A program made the position numbers and the translations under genes. DNA of 64,000 nucleotides, from positions 1 through 64,000 of the forward strand of contig JAEUKK010000086.1 in the NCBI GenBank assembly GCA_016792625.1. The letters are read 5' to 3'. Below, one piece after another: positions 34,174 to 42,367 of this stretch. The notes beneath the pieces were generated by a model. That model was not told the origin of the DNA. It saw only the letters and a list, made by a program, of their open reading frames with translations, and made no database searches. The DNA comes from Deltaproteobacteria bacterium. GTDB lineage: Bacteria > Myxococcota_A > UBA796 > UBA2385. Numbering within the stretch: the first letter of the stretch is position 1; every line of letters begins with the position of its first letter.

Positions 34174-36255
34174 TCAGAGCGCAGACAGCACGCGCACAAT
34201 GGCGTCCAGCTCATCATCTCGGAGCTCGACGCCCTCATGTGCGCGCACCGCCGCGCCGAGGTCGGGCGCGCTGCCGTCGTGCAGGTAGGGCGCCGTGCGG
34301 CGGAGCCCGCGCAGCGGCGGCGTGCGCAGGCCGGTGAGGGCCGCGCCCCTGCGGCTGCCCGAGCCCGGGCCCAGCGTGCCCACGTCGTGCAGCACCGGCT
34401 CGCCGGGGGCCGTCCAGGCGGCGTCGGTGCCCTCGGCCCCGGCATGACAGTCCACGCAGCCGGCGCCGGCGAAGACCGCCAGATCTGCGGGCGCGACCGT
34501 CGCCTCTGCGGGCGCCTCGAGGCGCAGGTGGGCGAGGTAGGCGGCCAAGGCGTCGAGCTCGGGGCTGAGGCCCGCTTTGGGCGGCCCGAGCCCGTCGGCG
34601 CAGACCGCCCAGTCTTCGTCCGAGAGGAAGCCGTCGCCACCCTGGTGCAGGCGGATGTCTCCCTCAAAGTCCTGCCCCTCGTCAAAGTTGGCCGTCCAAT
34701 GAAAAGGCCCGCCCGCCGGCGCGGCCCACAGCGCCTGGGTGTTGCGCAGGCCCTCGCCCCGCTCGGTGAAGTCCCAGACCCGGCCGTCCTCTCCGCCGTC
34801 GGGGTGGCAGCTCCCGCAGGAGATGTAGCCGTCGCGGCTCATCCGGGGGTCGGCCGCCCCGAAGAAGACCTGGGCGCCGGCGAGCACATCGGCGGGCAGC
34901 ACCTCCTCGTCGACGAGGCGGATGCGGGCCAGCTCGACCTGGGCGTTGCCTGCGCGCAGGTCGAAGGCGACCAGCTCCCGCGACCAGCTCGCCAACACCC
35001 AAGCCACCTCACCATCCGTCCACAGGCCGTCGAGCCCGTGGCCCACGTGCTGCCACCCCCCGATCCGCTGCATGCTGAACGGGTCGAGCAGGTCGACCAC
35101 CTGGGCGCCGTGGTAAGCGACCAGCAGGGTCTCCCCCAGCGGGGTCCAGGCGAGGGCGCCGACCCGGTCCCGGTTGTCGAGCAGCGGCGGATCGAGCTCG
35201 GTACCCGTCAGCGGGTCGACCACCTGGACCACCCCGCGCACCACGCGGTCGGGCGCGAAGTCTGCGCCCTCGTTGAAGCGCCCCCGCTCGGTGTTCGCCT
35301 TAAGCCCACCCCAGACGAGGGCCCGGCCGTCCGGCCGCAGGGCCCCGGCCCCGAGCAGGTTGGGCACGCCCCGGGCGTCAGTGTCCGAGTCTGGCCCCGG
35401 GTGGCGCTCCATACGGTGCGGGGCGCCGTCCCACCAGAGCGCGTGGTCCATTGGGCTCTTGAACGCCGCGGTCAGGACCTGCGGCGCGCCATCGGCACCC
35501 CTCCACCCCAAGAGGGCGCGCCCCGGCAGGGCCACCTGCACCGATCCATCGGGCCCGGTCAGCTCCGCCTCAGGCCCGAGCGTCCACAGCCCGTCGAAGA
35601 GCAGCGCCGCGCGCGCCTCACCTGCCCGCACCTCGACCACCGCGCCGTCGGGCCCGTGCACCCAGGCGGCGTCGCGGCAGGCCACCGCCACACGCCCCGC
35701 GTCGGCGCCCGCCCCGGCGGCCAGGGCGAGCGGCCGGCGGCAGGTGGGCACCCGCAGCACCTCGCCATCGTCCGAGACAACGGCCAGCAGGTCAAAGTCG
35801 GTCAGCGCCGCCCACAGCGCCTCGCCGCTGCGCACGAGCTTGGATGAGGCGACCGGGGCCTCGGCCAGCGGCCGGTGCACGACCGTCACGACCAGGCTGT
35901 CGGTGTGCGGCGGCGCCCCATCGGCGGTCAGCACCACGCGGTACCGTCCCGGGTTTGTGTAGGTGTGCTCGATCACCGCGCCCTCGGCGGTCGCGCCGTC
36001 CCCGAGCTCCCAGGTGAACGCCTCCCCTTCGGATGTGCTGGCGTCCAGGCGCGCCGGCTCGCCCACGAAGGCGACGAGGTCCTCTGGCGCGCGGGCTAGG
36101 CCCGGCCCCTCCTCGACCGGCGCCGAGTCCCGCCCACCGTCGCCAGAGTCGGCCGGCGCGGCCTTCTCTGGCCCGCCGCAGCCCAGCACGAGCAGGGGGA
36201 GGGCGATCATGGAGCGGAAGGCACAGGAGCGGACAGACAAGGGGAGAGGGAGCAT
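34174..36255 (-). CDS. lipoprotein with PKD domain and di-haem cytochrome c peroxidase-like region
   Basis: 693 residues. Lipobox in LLVLGCGGPEK, then an Asp/Gly linker, a PKD-like Ig domain (~55-130, FTWELGDGATAEGAVIEHTYTNPGRY), a beta-propeller-like middle, and a C-terminal cytochrome c region with two haem sites, CGSCH (~480) and CVDCH (~601). LRTPPLRGLRRTAPYLHDGSAPDL is the typical end block of MauG/cytochrome c peroxidase-like proteins. Probably an exported di-haem redox lipoprotein. ATG 36255 is supported by TTGAGGCGGGCC. It is 8 bp downstream of the LVIVD gene, so the pair is one operon. Confidence 0.85.
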   Translation of the reverse strand: MLPLPLSVRSCAFRSMIALPLLVLGCGGPEKAAPADSGDGGRDSAPVEEGPGLARAPEDLVAFVGEPARLDASTSEGEAFTWELGDGATAEGAVIEHTYTNPGRYRVVLTADGAPPHTDSLVVTVVHRPLAEAPVASSKLVRSGEALWAALTDFDLLAVVSDDGEVLRVPTCRRPLALAAGAGADAGRVAVACRDAAWVHGPDGAVVEVRAGEARAALLFDGLWTLGPEAELTGPDGSVQVALPGRALLGWRGADGAPQVLTAAFKSPMDHALWWDGAPHRMERHPGPDSDTDARGVPNLLGAGALRPDGRALVWGGLKANTERGRFNEGADFAPDRVVRGVVQVVDPLTGTELDPPLLDNRDRVGALAWTPLGETLLVAYHGAQVVDLLDPFSMQRIGGWQHVGHGLDGLWTDGEVAWVLASWSRELVAFDLRAGNAQVELARIRLVDEEVLPADVLAGAQVFFGAADPRMSRDGYISCGSCHPDGGEDGRVWDFTERGEGLRNTQALWAAPAGGPFHWTANFDEGQDFEGDIRLHQGGDGFLSDEDWAVCADGLGPPKAGLSPELDALAAYLAHLRLEAPAEATVAPADLAVFAGAGCVDCHAGAEGTDAAWTAPGEPVLHDVGTLGPGSGSRRGAALTGLRTPPLRGLRRTAPYLHDGSAPDLGAAVRAHEGVELRDDELDAIVRVLSAL

Positions 36256-36263
36256 GGCCCGCC

Positions 36264-37844
36264 TCAAGGGTTCCGCGGCCATGGGGCCACCTCAGCGCCG
36301 GTGGAGAAGGAGAAGCGCCGGGCCTCGGCCACCGGGTTGCCCGAGCTGTCGGCCACCCCGCCCGCCGGCACCTCGACGAAGTAGCTCTGGTCGGCGGCCA
36401 GCGGCGCGTCGGGCACGAAGTTCACCACGCCCTCAAGCACATAGATGCGGCCTAGCACCTGCGCGCCGCTGCCGTCCCACACCCGCACGCTGCCCAGATG
36501 TGCGCTGCGGGGCTCGAGCAGCTCGTCAAAGGACAGGCCGATCGCCGTGCCCGGCTTCACGAAGGTGGCGCCGTCCGCCGGCCGGTGCAGGCGCAGCGAG
36601 GGCGGGTCGGCGTCGGGCGCCTCGGCCCAGGGCATGATCGCCGAGGCCTGCCCGGGCGCGCCATCCTCATCGACCGAGGCGACCATCACGTTGCCCAGCG
36701 GGGTGAGCGTGTCAAAGTCGCCGGGCAGCTGCACGCGCAGCCGCTCGGCAATGGCCCCAGGCGAAGCAAAGTCGTAGACCGCGCCGAACTCGCTCTCGCC
36801 TTGGAAGATGAGATCGCCGTGGCGGAAGGCATAGCCTCCGTCGCCCTCCTCGCTCACAAAAGTGCCAGCGAAGCTGGGCGAGAAGGGCGCAGACAGGTCG
36901 TAGACGATGGGCCCTCCGCCGTTGTCTTTGCGGGCGAAGAGCGCGTACTCTCCCCCGATGGTGGCGAAGTAGAAGGCCTCAAAGGGGTCGTCGGGCGTCG
37001 CGACCTGCAGGTCGGCCCGCAGCTCCCAGGCGGTCGGGTCGCCGATGTCGTAGACCAGCACCCGGGCCAGCCCGGCGCTGCTGACGATGGCCACGTCGCC
37101 GATCACGTGGAAGGTGCCGACGATGTGCCCAGGCTCGGTGACCTGGTCGAGCAGCGCCGGCGCCGTCGGGTCGCTGACGTCGATGACGAAGACGCCGAGC
37201 AGCCCCGCAGCGACGTAGAGGCGGTCGCCGACCCAGGTGGTCGACAACGCCACCCGAAAATATGCGTCCGGGTAATCGTAGCCCGGCAGGGCGAGCCCAC
37301 CCACCCAGGTCGGCGCGGTCGGGTCGGTGATGTCGAAGAAGCCGATCCCGCCCTCTGTGCCGCTGACGTGGTAGTCGACCGCGAGGTACTCCCGCCCATC
37401 GACCACCCCCGTGGCCAGCGTGTGTGTCTCGCGCATATGCTCGGCGTAGACCTCGCCGACCTTGGTCGGGGCGCAGGGGTCGCTCACGTCAAAGAAGCTG
37501 ATCCCTCCCCCGCCGTCCTCGGGGGCCCAGGGGAAGAGCAGGTAACCGTCGTGCATCAACGCGAGGTTGTGGTGCTCGGCGCTCTCGGGGCCCCCGTTGA
37601 GGTAGGCGCAAGGCTGTCCGAGGGCCTCGGCCGCGTGGCGGGTCGACGGCCCGCCCGGGCCCCGGGTGGTCCACGCGCCGGGGTCTGGGGCCGCTTCGAG
37701 CTGCGGCCCGAGCTCAGCGTCGGCGCCGCTATCTTCGACACCAGCACCGCCACCTTTGGCCGGGTCGGCGCAGGCCCCGCTCAGCGCGACGAGGCCCAGC
37801 GCGAAGGGGGGCAGGGCGCGGTGAACCGAAGCGGAGCAGGACAT
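36264..37844 (-). CDS. LVIVD-repeat lipoprotein with C-terminal Ig-like domain
   Basis: 526 residues. Lipobox in VALSGACADPAKGG. The middle carries LVIVD/beta-propeller repeats recognised by FFDVSDPCAPTKVG, FFDITDPTAPTWVG, VIDVSDPTAPALLD and VYDIGDPTAW. The last ~100 residues (LHRPADGATFVKPGTAIGLSFDEL) are a Big_5-type Ig domain common in extracellular proteins. Probably displayed on the outer membrane. ATG at 37844 follows CGGAGGAAGCCC. Shares an operon with the di-haem lipoprotein, a pairing that suggests a combined exported redox or adhesion role. Confidence 0.82.
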   Translation of the reverse strand: MSCSASVHRALPPFALGLVALSGACADPAKGGGAGVEDSGADAELGPQLEAAPDPGAWTTRGPGGPSTRHAAEALGQPCAYLNGGPESAEHHNLALMHDGYLLFPWAPEDGGGGISFFDVSDPCAPTKVGEVYAEHMRETHTLATGVVDGREYLAVDYHVSGTEGGIGFFDITDPTAPTWVGGLALPGYDYPDAYFRVALSTTWVGDRLYVAAGLLGVFVIDVSDPTAPALLDQVTEPGHIVGTFHVIGDVAIVSSAGLARVLVYDIGDPTAWELRADLQVATPDDPFEAFYFATIGGEYALFARKDNGGGPIVYDLSAPFSPSFAGTFVSEEGDGGYAFRHGDLIFQGESEFGAVYDFASPGAIAERLRVQLPGDFDTLTPLGNVMVASVDEDGAPGQASAIMPWAEAPDADPPSLRLHRPADGATFVKPGTAIGLSFDELLEPRSAHLGSVRVWDGSGAQVLGRIYVLEGVVNFVPDAPLAADQSYFVEVPAGGVADSSGNPVAEARRFSFSTGAEVAPWPRNP

Positions 37845-37881
37845 GGGCTTCCTCCGGCGGGGCGGGCCCGCCCGCGGCGGG

Positions 37882-39006
37882 TCAGCGCGGGAGGCGCAGG
37901 CGCTGACCGACGCGCAGCGTGCTCGGGGTGGCGATGGCGTTGAGGCGGGCGATCTCACGGTGCCGGGCGCCGTCGCCCAGCGCCTCGGCGGCGATATCCC
38001 AGAGGGTGTCGCCTGCCTTGACCCTCCAGGTCGTGGGCTTCGGCGCCGACGGGCCCGAGGCCGCAGAGCTCAAGCCGCCCGCAAGCGCCGGCCCGCCCCC
38101 GCCCATGACCGCGGGGATGGCCGGCGGTTGGGCCGTCGGCGCCGGAGCCGCCGTGGCGCTGGGCAAGCGCAGCACCTGCCCGGTGCGCAGGGCCCGCGGG
38201 TCACGAAGGCCGTTGAGCGCGGCGATCTCGCGGTAGCGCCCGCCCGCCCCCAACAGCCGGGCGGCGATGGCCCACAGGCGGTCGCCCGGCCGCACGGTAT
38301 AGGTCAGGGCGCCCCCGGTCGGGGCCCGGGTGGGCACCGACCCCTCATGGTCACCAGCGGGCGCGGGGGCCTGCGCCGACCGACGCGCCCCGTGGTGCTG
38401 CCAGCCGAGCAACGGGCGGCTGCCCCAGGGGCCGACCTTGCGGCGGGCGCCTGCGCCGCTGACCGAGAGGGTGGCGAAGGCCGAGCCGGTGTTCTGCTGA
38501 ATCAGCCCGACCCCGCTGTCTGAGGCGCGGGTGGCGATGGCCACATGACCGAACCTGCCCCCGCCAAACACGAGGATGTCGCCTGGCTCTGGCAGGGGCG
38601 CGCCGCCTTCGTTGGCGATCCATGTGTAGCCGAAGCCCCGGCCCCGCCCGGCATAGTCGATCGCGTTGCCCGTGCCCTTCATGTTGCCGGTGCCCATGAC
38701 CTCGGCCGAGAAGCGGTTGACGAACTCGACGCACTGGTAGCTGAGGCCGTAGCGGCCGCGCTCCCAGTAGCCGGTGTCGGGGCCGTTGGAGTAGGCGGTC
38801 ACACCCCGGAACGAGCCCTTGGCTTCACCCCAGCCCGCGGGGCGACCGCCGCCCTCGCCCATGCCGTCGCGGGGCGCCGCCTGCGGGCGACCGTCGGCTG
38901 GGGCCCCGCCGAGGCGCAGCGGCCGGGCGTCGTCGCGCGGCCAGCCCGGGGCGTCGCCGCTGCCCGAATCGGGGCGCTGCGCCCGCCTCCGCCTCTGCTG
39001 CACCAT
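37882..39006 (-). CDS. CHAP amidase/peptidase with two LysM domains
   Basis: 374 residues. CHAP domain with catalytic Cys in YQCVEFVNRF (~91) and His in GHVAIATRAS (~153). Two LysM motifs follow: YTVRPGDRLWAIAARLLG (~240-285) and RVKAGDTLWDIAAEALGD (~330-374). LysM binds peptidoglycan and CHAP cleaves amide bonds in it. There is no recognisable N-terminal signal peptide; the start ATG 39006 has GAGGGAGCGAG before it, and the N-terminus is polar and Arg-rich. Export may use another route. Cell-wall remodelling or attack on other bacteria are both possible. Confidence 0.87.
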   Translation of the reverse strand: MVQQRRRRAQRPDSGSGDAPGWPRDDARPLRLGGAPADGRPQAAPRDGMGEGGGRPAGWGEAKGSFRGVTAYSNGPDTGYWERGRYGLSYQCVEFVNRFSAEVMGTGNMKGTGNAIDYAGRGRGFGYTWIANEGGAPLPEPGDILVFGGGRFGHVAIATRASDSGVGLIQQNTGSAFATLSVSGAGARRKVGPWGSRPLLGWQHHGARRSAQAPAPAGDHEGSVPTRAPTGGALTYTVRPGDRLWAIAARLLGAGGRYREIAALNGLRDPRALRTGQVLRLPSATAAPAPTAQPPAIPAVMGGGGPALAGGLSSAASGPSAPKPTTWRVKAGDTLWDIAAEALGDGARHREIARLNAIATPSTLRVGQRLRLPR

Positions 39007-39120
39007 CTCGCTCCCTCGGGCCGCACCGGACCGCGCGCAGCGTAGCACGACGGCGCCCCTGACCGCCGCCGGCCCGCTCTCGTGGGCCAGGGGCGCGGGC
39101 ACGGGGCGGGCCCCGCGAGA

Positions 39121-39126
39121 TAGACC
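39121..39126 (+). promoter_or_regulatory. candidate -10 element (TAGACC)
   Basis: GATAGACC lies 18 bp before the ATG at 39144. Similar to the TAGACT and TAGGCT boxes elsewhere in the window, but the last base of the hexamer is not T. Confidence 0.25.
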
Positions 39127-39143
39127 GCCGCATGGAGCCCGCC

Positions 39144-41069
39144 ATGTCTCGTCCGCACCCGCTGCCGCGCAGCTCCCGCCTCCTCCTCTCGCCGCTGGCC
39201 CTGCTCGGCCTCGCACTGGGCGCCTGCACCGACCCCAAGTCCGATGGCGGGGGCGACTCCGGCGGCGACGGCGCGGACGGCGCCAGCGACGGCGCTGAGG
39301 GTGCCGATGGCGCGGATGGCGCGGATGGCGCGGATGGCACCGACGGCGGCGCCAACCTCCCGCCCACCGCGCCGGTGGTGGCCTTGAGCCCCAGCACCCC
39401 CACCGCCGGCGGCAACCTCATCGTCGAGATCATCGAGCCAGCCGTTGATCCCGAGGGTGCAGAGCTCAGCCTCTCCTACCGATGGTCGGTCGACGGCGCC
39501 GAGGCGCCCGCGCACGACGGCCCGCGCGTGCCGGCCGAAGCCCTGCTCCGCGGCGCGCGCTGGTCGGTCGAGGTCTGGGCCAATGACGGCGCCCAAGACG
39601 GCCCCCCGGCCACGGCCGAGGCGGTGGTGGGCAACGCCGCCCCGACCCTCACCGTCAGCATCTCTCCCACCCGCCTGAGCCTGCTCGACCTGGCGGTGGC
39701 GGTGGTCGAAGCGGCCGATCCTGACGGTGATCGCCTGACCATCAGCTACCGGTGGCTGCGCAACGGGGGCGAGGTGGCCGCGGGGGTCGACAGCTTGCCC
39801 CTCGCTGACTTTAGCTTCGGCGACCTGCTGACCGTCGAGGTGACCGCGGTCGACACCGAGGGCGGGACCACCACCGAGACCGCGACCCTGGTCGAGATCG
39901 AGAACCTGCCGCCGACCGCGCCCATCATCGAGCTGTACGGCGGCGAAGAGGCGCGCGGCAGCCTGTACTGCGGCATCGGCCAAGAGAGCGCCGACCCCGA
40001 TCTGGGCCGCATCGACGGCTACGTCATCTCGTGGTCCCGCGACGGCCTGCCGTGGGGCGGCGCGGTCGAGAGCTATGTCCAGCCCGGCGACGGCATCCCC
40101 TCGGGCACCACGCGGGCGGGCGAGGTCTGGTCCTGCGAGGTCCAGGCCTCCGACGGGGTGGAGCTCGGCCCGGCGGGCACCAGCGCTTCGCGCGTGGGTG
40201 AGCCTGACCGATACCTGTGGACCTGCTACGCCACCGGCTCCACCGGCCCGAGCGCGGGCCTCTGCGGGCGCGCGTACCTGGGCAGCGCCGTCGCCTCTGA
40301 GATCAGCGTAAGCGGCGGTGTTCAGACCTGGACCGCCCCAGAGACCGCCGACTACCGCGTCCACCTTTGTGGCGCGGCGGGCGCGGCGGCCAACGACGCG
40401 GGCTGGTCCGGCGGCCCCGGGGCCTGCCTGGCCAGCACCCTGCGCCTGTCGGCCGGCGAGAGCGTCGACATCGTCATCGGGCAAGCGGGCAGCGGTGGGG
40501 GGAGCCTCAGCAACGGCGGCGGCGGCGGCGGCACCTTCATCGTGGCCAGCGACGGCAGCCCGCTGCTCATCGCCGGGGGCGGCGGCGGCACCCGCACCGA
40601 GGCGACGGTCGACGGCTGCGGCGGGCGCGGCGGCCCCGAGGGCGGCGCCGGGCTGTTGAGCGGCGACGACAACAGCTGCCCAGCGCGGATCGGCGGCGAG
40701 GGCGAGGGCGGGGGCTACTTCGCCACCTGGGGCGCGGGCGGGGCGGGCTTCTGGTCTGACGGCGCCGACGACATCGACGGCACCATCACCTACGGCAGCG
40801 GCGGCCGGTCCTGGGCCAACGGCATGCTGGGCGGCGGCGCCGATGTCAGCTCCTACACCTGCGCCGACCCGGCCGAAGGCGGCTTCGGCGGCGGCGGATC
40901 GGGCTCCGGCTGCTACGGCGGCGGTGGCGGCGGCGGCTACTCGGGCGGCGAAGGCGGCTGGGTGGCCGGCGGGGGCGGCAGCCTCCTCACCGGCGTCGAC
41001 GCCTACGTCTCCAGCTCCGGCAACTACGGCGATGGATGGGTCGACATCCGCCTGATGCCCCTGCCCTAA
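39144..41069 (+). CDS. lipoprotein with Ig-like domains and ALK/LTK-type glycine-rich domain
   Basis: 641 residues. Lipobox in LALGACTDPKSD, an Asp/Gly/Ala linker, then two or three Ig/cadherin-like repeats (SLSYRWSVDGAEAP, TISYRWLRNGGEV). From ~403 to the end is a Gly-rich domain (PETADYRVHLCGAAGA, GGGGGGTFIVAS, LLIAGGGGGT, GCYGGGGGGGYSGG). This matches the poly-Gly helix layout of the ALK/LTK extracellular 'Gly_rich' domain, also found in some bacterial surface proteins. Six or more cysteines suggest disulfides. Start 39144 is preferred over 39132 because GGAGCCCGCC precedes it. Surface-exposed by inference. Confidence 0.82.
   Translation: MSRPHPLPRSSRLLLSPLALLGLALGACTDPKSDGGGDSGGDGADGASDGAEGADGADGADGADGTDGGANLPPTAPVVALSPSTPTAGGNLIVEIIEPAVDPEGAELSLSYRWSVDGAEAPAHDGPRVPAEALLRGARWSVEVWANDGAQDGPPATAEAVVGNAAPTLTVSISPTRLSLLDLAVAVVEAADPDGDRLTISYRWLRNGGEVAAGVDSLPLADFSFGDLLTVEVTAVDTEGGTTTETATLVEIENLPPTAPIIELYGGEEARGSLYCGIGQESADPDLGRIDGYVISWSRDGLPWGGAVESYVQPGDGIPSGTTRAGEVWSCEVQASDGVELGPAGTSASRVGEPDRYLWTCYATGSTGPSAGLCGRAYLGSAVASEISVSGGVQTWTAPETADYRVHLCGAAGAAANDAGWSGGPGACLASTLRLSAGESVDIVIGQAGSGGGSLSNGGGGGGTFIVASDGSPLLIAGGGGGTRTEATVDGCGGRGGPEGGAGLLSGDDNSCPARIGGEGEGGGYFATWGAGGAGFWSDGADDIDGTITYGSGGRSWANGMLGGGADVSSYTCADPAEGGFGGGGSGSGCYGGGGGGGYSGGEGGWVAGGGGSLLTGVDAYVSSSGNYGDGWVDIRLMPLP
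39274..39350 (+). repeat. coding Gly-Ala-Asp triplet repeat
   Basis: GGCGCGGAT repeated with variation encodes a run of Asp-Gly-Ala after the lipobox of the gene at 39144. Similar repeats occur at 51593-51715. Confidence 0.75.
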
Positions 41070-41077
41070 AACAGTGG

Positions 41078-41098
41078 GCGGGGGGCTCCGCCCCCCGC
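41078..41098. terminator. bidirectional hairpin terminator
   Basis: GCGGGGGGC-TCC-GCCCCCCGC is a 9-bp perfect stem with a 3-base loop between two convergent genes. On the minus strand it is followed by ACTGTTTTAGG, so it can end the ExbD transcript; on the plus strand it follows the glycine-rich lipoprotein stop by 8 bp. Confidence 0.7.
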
Positions 41099-41164
41099 AA
41101 CGCCCCCCGTCCGGCGGTCTGCGCCACGGAACAGGCCCGCGACCGCCCATGGCACCCCGAGGGC

Positions 41165-41638
41165 TCAGCCCTGCCGGCTGGCCAGCGCGATGTTGCGCAG
41201 GCCTGCGTTGGTCAGGCGCGCGATGATGTCCATGATGATGTCGTAGCTCGCGCCTTTGTCGCCGCGCAGCACGATGCGGGTGCGCGGGTCTTTGGCGGCG
41301 ATGGCCTGGAAGCGGCCGTCGAGCTGGTCGAGGGGCACCGCCTCGTCGTCAATGAACACGCTGCGGTCGGGGAGCACCGAGACCGCGACGTCTTCGACGA
41401 CCAGCTCGCTGTCGCCGGCGCCGGCCTCAGGCGTCATCACCTGCAGCGCGCGCTCGGCGAGCAGGCCCTTCTCGTAGGCGGCCTCTTTCTCGTCCTCGAC
41501 GATCGACGAGGACACCACCATCATGATGATGAGCAACACCATGAACACATCGGTCAGCGGCGTGATGTTGATCTCGGCGAAGATCCCGCCGTCATCGTCA
41601 TCATCGAGCGGGTCACCACCGGTGGGCGCGGCCTGCAT
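41165..41638 (-). CDS. ExbD/TolR-family biopolymer transport protein
   Basis: 157 residues. One N-terminal transmembrane helix with the essential Asp in INITPLTDVFMVLLIIMMVV, then a periplasmic domain ending RIVLRGDKGASYDIIMDIIARLTNAGL, typical of ExbD/TolR. It forms a proton-driven motor with the ExbB-like protein encoded 12 bp upstream. The insertion after the helix (VVSSSIVEDEKEAAYEKGLLAER...) is a little longer than usual. Confidence 0.93.
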   Translation of the reverse strand: MQAAPTGGDPLDDDDDGGIFAEINITPLTDVFMVLLIIMMVVSSSIVEDEKEAAYEKGLLAERALQVMTPEAGAGDSELVVEDVAVSVLPDRSVFIDDEAVPLDQLDGRFQAIAAKDPRTRIVLRGDKGASYDIIMDIIARLTNAGLRNIALASRQG

Positions 41639-41650
41639 GGTCGGACTCCT

Positions 41651-42280
41651 TTAGCGCTGCCCGTGGGTGCGGTGGACCTCGATGAGCTCGAGCAGCTCAT
41701 CGACCAGGAGCGCCAGCTCGCGGCTCAGCTTGCCCGAGATGCTGTTGAGCACGTTGAACAAGAAGACCGCCTCGAGGGCCACGGCGATGCCGACCGCGGT
41801 CGCGATGAGGGCCTGCGAGATGCCCACCGAGACGACCGCAAAACCGCCCTGGCCCGACTCGCCGATGGCCTCAAAGCTGTGCATGACGCCGATGACGGTG
41901 CCAAAGAGGCCGACGAAGGGCATGAGCGCGCCAGCGGTGGCCAAGATCCAGGTGCGCGCCTTGAGAAGGCCGCCCACCCGCTTGTTCTCGCGAGCCATCG
42001 CCCGGGCGGGCTCGCCGCGCACCGCGCCGGTGGCCCGGTCGAGGCCCGCGCAGAAGACCGACTTGAGCGGCTGGCGCAGCCCCTCGGCCTGGGCCCGGGC
42101 GGCGGCGAGATCGGCGCTGCGGGCGGCCTCGATGACGCCCCGGCCCTTGCCCAACGAGAGGCGGACCCAGGCGAAGGTCGCCAAACGCTCGAAGGTCAGC
42201 GCCAGCAGCAGCAGGGACACGCCGAGCATGAAGAGCACCAGCAGGTGCTCCAGGCCGAAGTCTTGAAAGAAGGAGTCCAT
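41651..42280 (-). CDS. MotA/TolQ/ExbB-family proton channel protein
   Basis: 209 residues with three transmembrane segments (LLVLFMLGVSLLLLALTF; WILATAGALMPFVGLFGTVIGV; VVSVGISQALIATAVGIAVAL). The GLFGTVIGVMHSFEAI and SQALIATAVGIAVALEAVFLFN blocks are the family signature. Together with ExbD it forms the inner-membrane proton channel that energises an outer-membrane process or another envelope motor. Second gene of the operon that begins with the PDZ protein at 43243. Confidence 0.94.
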   Translation of the reverse strand: MDSFFQDFGLEHLLVLFMLGVSLLLLALTFERLATFAWVRLSLGKGRGVIEAARSADLAAARAQAEGLRQPLKSVFCAGLDRATGAVRGEPARAMARENKRVGGLLKARTWILATAGALMPFVGLFGTVIGVMHSFEAIGESGQGGFAVVSVGISQALIATAVGIAVALEAVFLFNVLNSISGKLSRELALLVDELLELIEVHRTHGQR

Positions 42281-42367
42281 GGTGCGGTGGCTCGCAGAGG
42301 GGGGTCAGACCGGAGCGGGGTGGGCCCATCCGGGGCGCGGCGAAGGCGGGGCGCGCCCGCCCTCGCC

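Noticed and set aside
39274..39350. Possible CRISPR-like array at the GGCGCGGAT repeats
   Set aside because: Units are 9 bp, in frame, without spacers, and encode the Gly-X-Asp linker of a lipoprotein.
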